Shown here: piece after piece, positions 63,495-64,000 of the stretch
Position numbering within the stretch: position 1 is the first letter of the stretch
How the letters are laid out: every line of letters starts with the position of its first letter
DNA from: Bacteroidota bacterium
GTDB lineage: Bacteria > Bacteroidota > Bacteroidia > UBA4408
Direction: 5' to 3'
Assembly: GCA_016718805.1 (NCBI GenBank)
Contig: JADKCP010000002.1
Coordinates: forward strand, 62,001-126,000
DNA length: 64,000 bases
The notes under the pieces: model-generated
Told to the model about the DNA's origin: nothing
The model's database searches: none
Seen by the model: the letters and a program-made list of their open reading frames with translations, nothing else
Translations under genes and position numbers: made by a program

Positions 63495-64000
63495 TTATTG
63501 TTTTAAAGTAATTGAAATGCTTCCGCTACGTTTTTCAGTAGTTGAAGTAGCATTGTTTATTTCTGAATTGTCGATTTCAATTTCGCCCTTCATCTCTTTG
63601 TTTTTCAACTGAATAAGCTTCCATATTTGAACTGATTCATTAGGTGCATAAGACTTACTGGTAGTCGATGTTGAAACATCTGTATCAACTGTTGAAGGTG
63701 TAGTTGTAACAGAGGTTATCGTTTTTACTGTATTTTCAGATGTTGTTGAAACGCTAAGATTTTCTTTGTTCTTGGCATCTCCAACTTTACCCAAGAAATT
63801 CCAGATACCTGAACTTTCTATTTTGGTAAGAGTTGTTTCAACAGTAGTAAATGGACTAGTACCAAATGTAAATACAGTAGTATATTCATAGGTTGATTTC
63901 CATGCACCGTCTTTTTCAAATGTAACCTTGTAGGTTCCTACCGTTCCATTGATTGTGGTGGTGTTACTTCCACTCGTGTAGTTATAGGTATAGGTAGAGC
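63495..64000 (-). CDS. C-terminal part of a lipocalin-like secreted protein, cut by the window
   Basis: The frame is open from the stop at 63495 to the right edge, 168 codons; the apparent start at 63794 is only an internal TTG, because codons upstream read on as Y-N-Y-T-S-G-S-N-T-T-T-I-N-G-T-V-G-T-Y-K and W-K-S-T-Y-E-Y-T-T-V-F-T-F. Thr/Ser-rich strands followed by VQIWKLIQLKNKEMKGEIE resemble the last strands of Bacteroidota lipocalin-like proteins. Family assignment is tentative and the N terminus is not visible. Confidence 0.6.
   Translation of the reverse strand, partial: STYTYNYTSGSNTTTINGTVGTYKVTFEKDGAWKSTYEYTTVFTFGTSPFTTVETTLTKIESSGIWNFLGKVGDAKNKENLSVSTTSENTVKTITSVTTTPSTVDTDVSTSTTSKSYAPNESVQIWKLIQLKNKEMKGEIEIDNSEINNATSTTEKRSGSISITLKQ

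Noticed and set aside
63495..63794. Complete 99-residue protein at the right edge
   Set aside because: The frame stays open to the window end and the upstream codons continue the same beta-rich Thr/Ser pattern, so it is only the C-terminal part of a longer protein.

Overview
The window comes from a low-GC member of the Bacteroidota, probably a free-living Chitinophagales/Sphingobacteriales-like lineage; the exact order is an inference. The evidence is type IX secretion (T9SS) sorting tails on two proteins, a PorT-like T9SS component, fused LpxC-FabZ and fused E1alpha-E1beta genes, an ECF sigma/FecR/TonB receptor cluster, the Bacteroidota -33/-7 promoter (TTG-N18..20-TAnnTTTG) before many genes, and a tmRNA tag ending NYALAA. 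There are no tRNA or rRNA genes, CRISPR arrays or complete insertion sequences.

Layout. 1-3.7 kb: two tandem, partly gene-converted T9SS Asp-box proteins, the first cut by the window edge. 3.9-12.6 kb: housekeeping genes for an E1 fusion, NadD, an ABC ATPase, LpxA, LpxC/FabZ, a rhodanese, a PepSY-like protein and dihydrolipoyl dehydrogenase. 12.9-18.5 kb: M61 peptidase, flippase, M3 peptidase. 18.5-23.2 kb: a divergent TetR gene facing a coupled export operon: CutA-like protein, a six-helix ABC exporter membrane domain fused directly to an HlyD adaptor with no ATPase, and TolC. 23.3-29.2 kb: ECF sigma, FecR, an STN/surface-repeat protein and a TonB receptor. The same bipartite motif, TAGGGGTA-N13-TTGTCATA, stands before both the sigma gene and the receptor gene. 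29.3-32.4 kb: a PhoD phosphatase of higher GC, a repeat-rich gap and ssrA.

32.5-41.9 kb: small proteins, tryptophanase with an upstream dyad, Rrf2 regulator, phytoene desaturase, a radical SAM/SPASM protein, NamZ/DUF1343, and an FtsX-type permease broken by a frameshift. 42-46.6 kb: cystathionine beta-synthase, a leaderless BtuF-like protein and a patatin-barrel protein. 46.5-52 kb (minus strand): FAD oxidoreductase, PorT, MenG, heptose kinase, aminotransferase. 52-64 kb: AroC, MsbA-like ABC exporter, frameshifted DUF898 plus M48 peptidase, DUF4294, Ndk, NrnA, oligopeptide-binding lipoprotein, a thioredoxin-fold lipid-envelope protein, and the C-terminal part of a protein that leaves the window.

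The best candidates for something new are the ATPase-less ABC-HlyD fusion operon with its CutA-like partner, the self-contained ECF circuit with matched promoters, and the degenerate copy of the ssrA 3' end beside a compositionally distinct gene.
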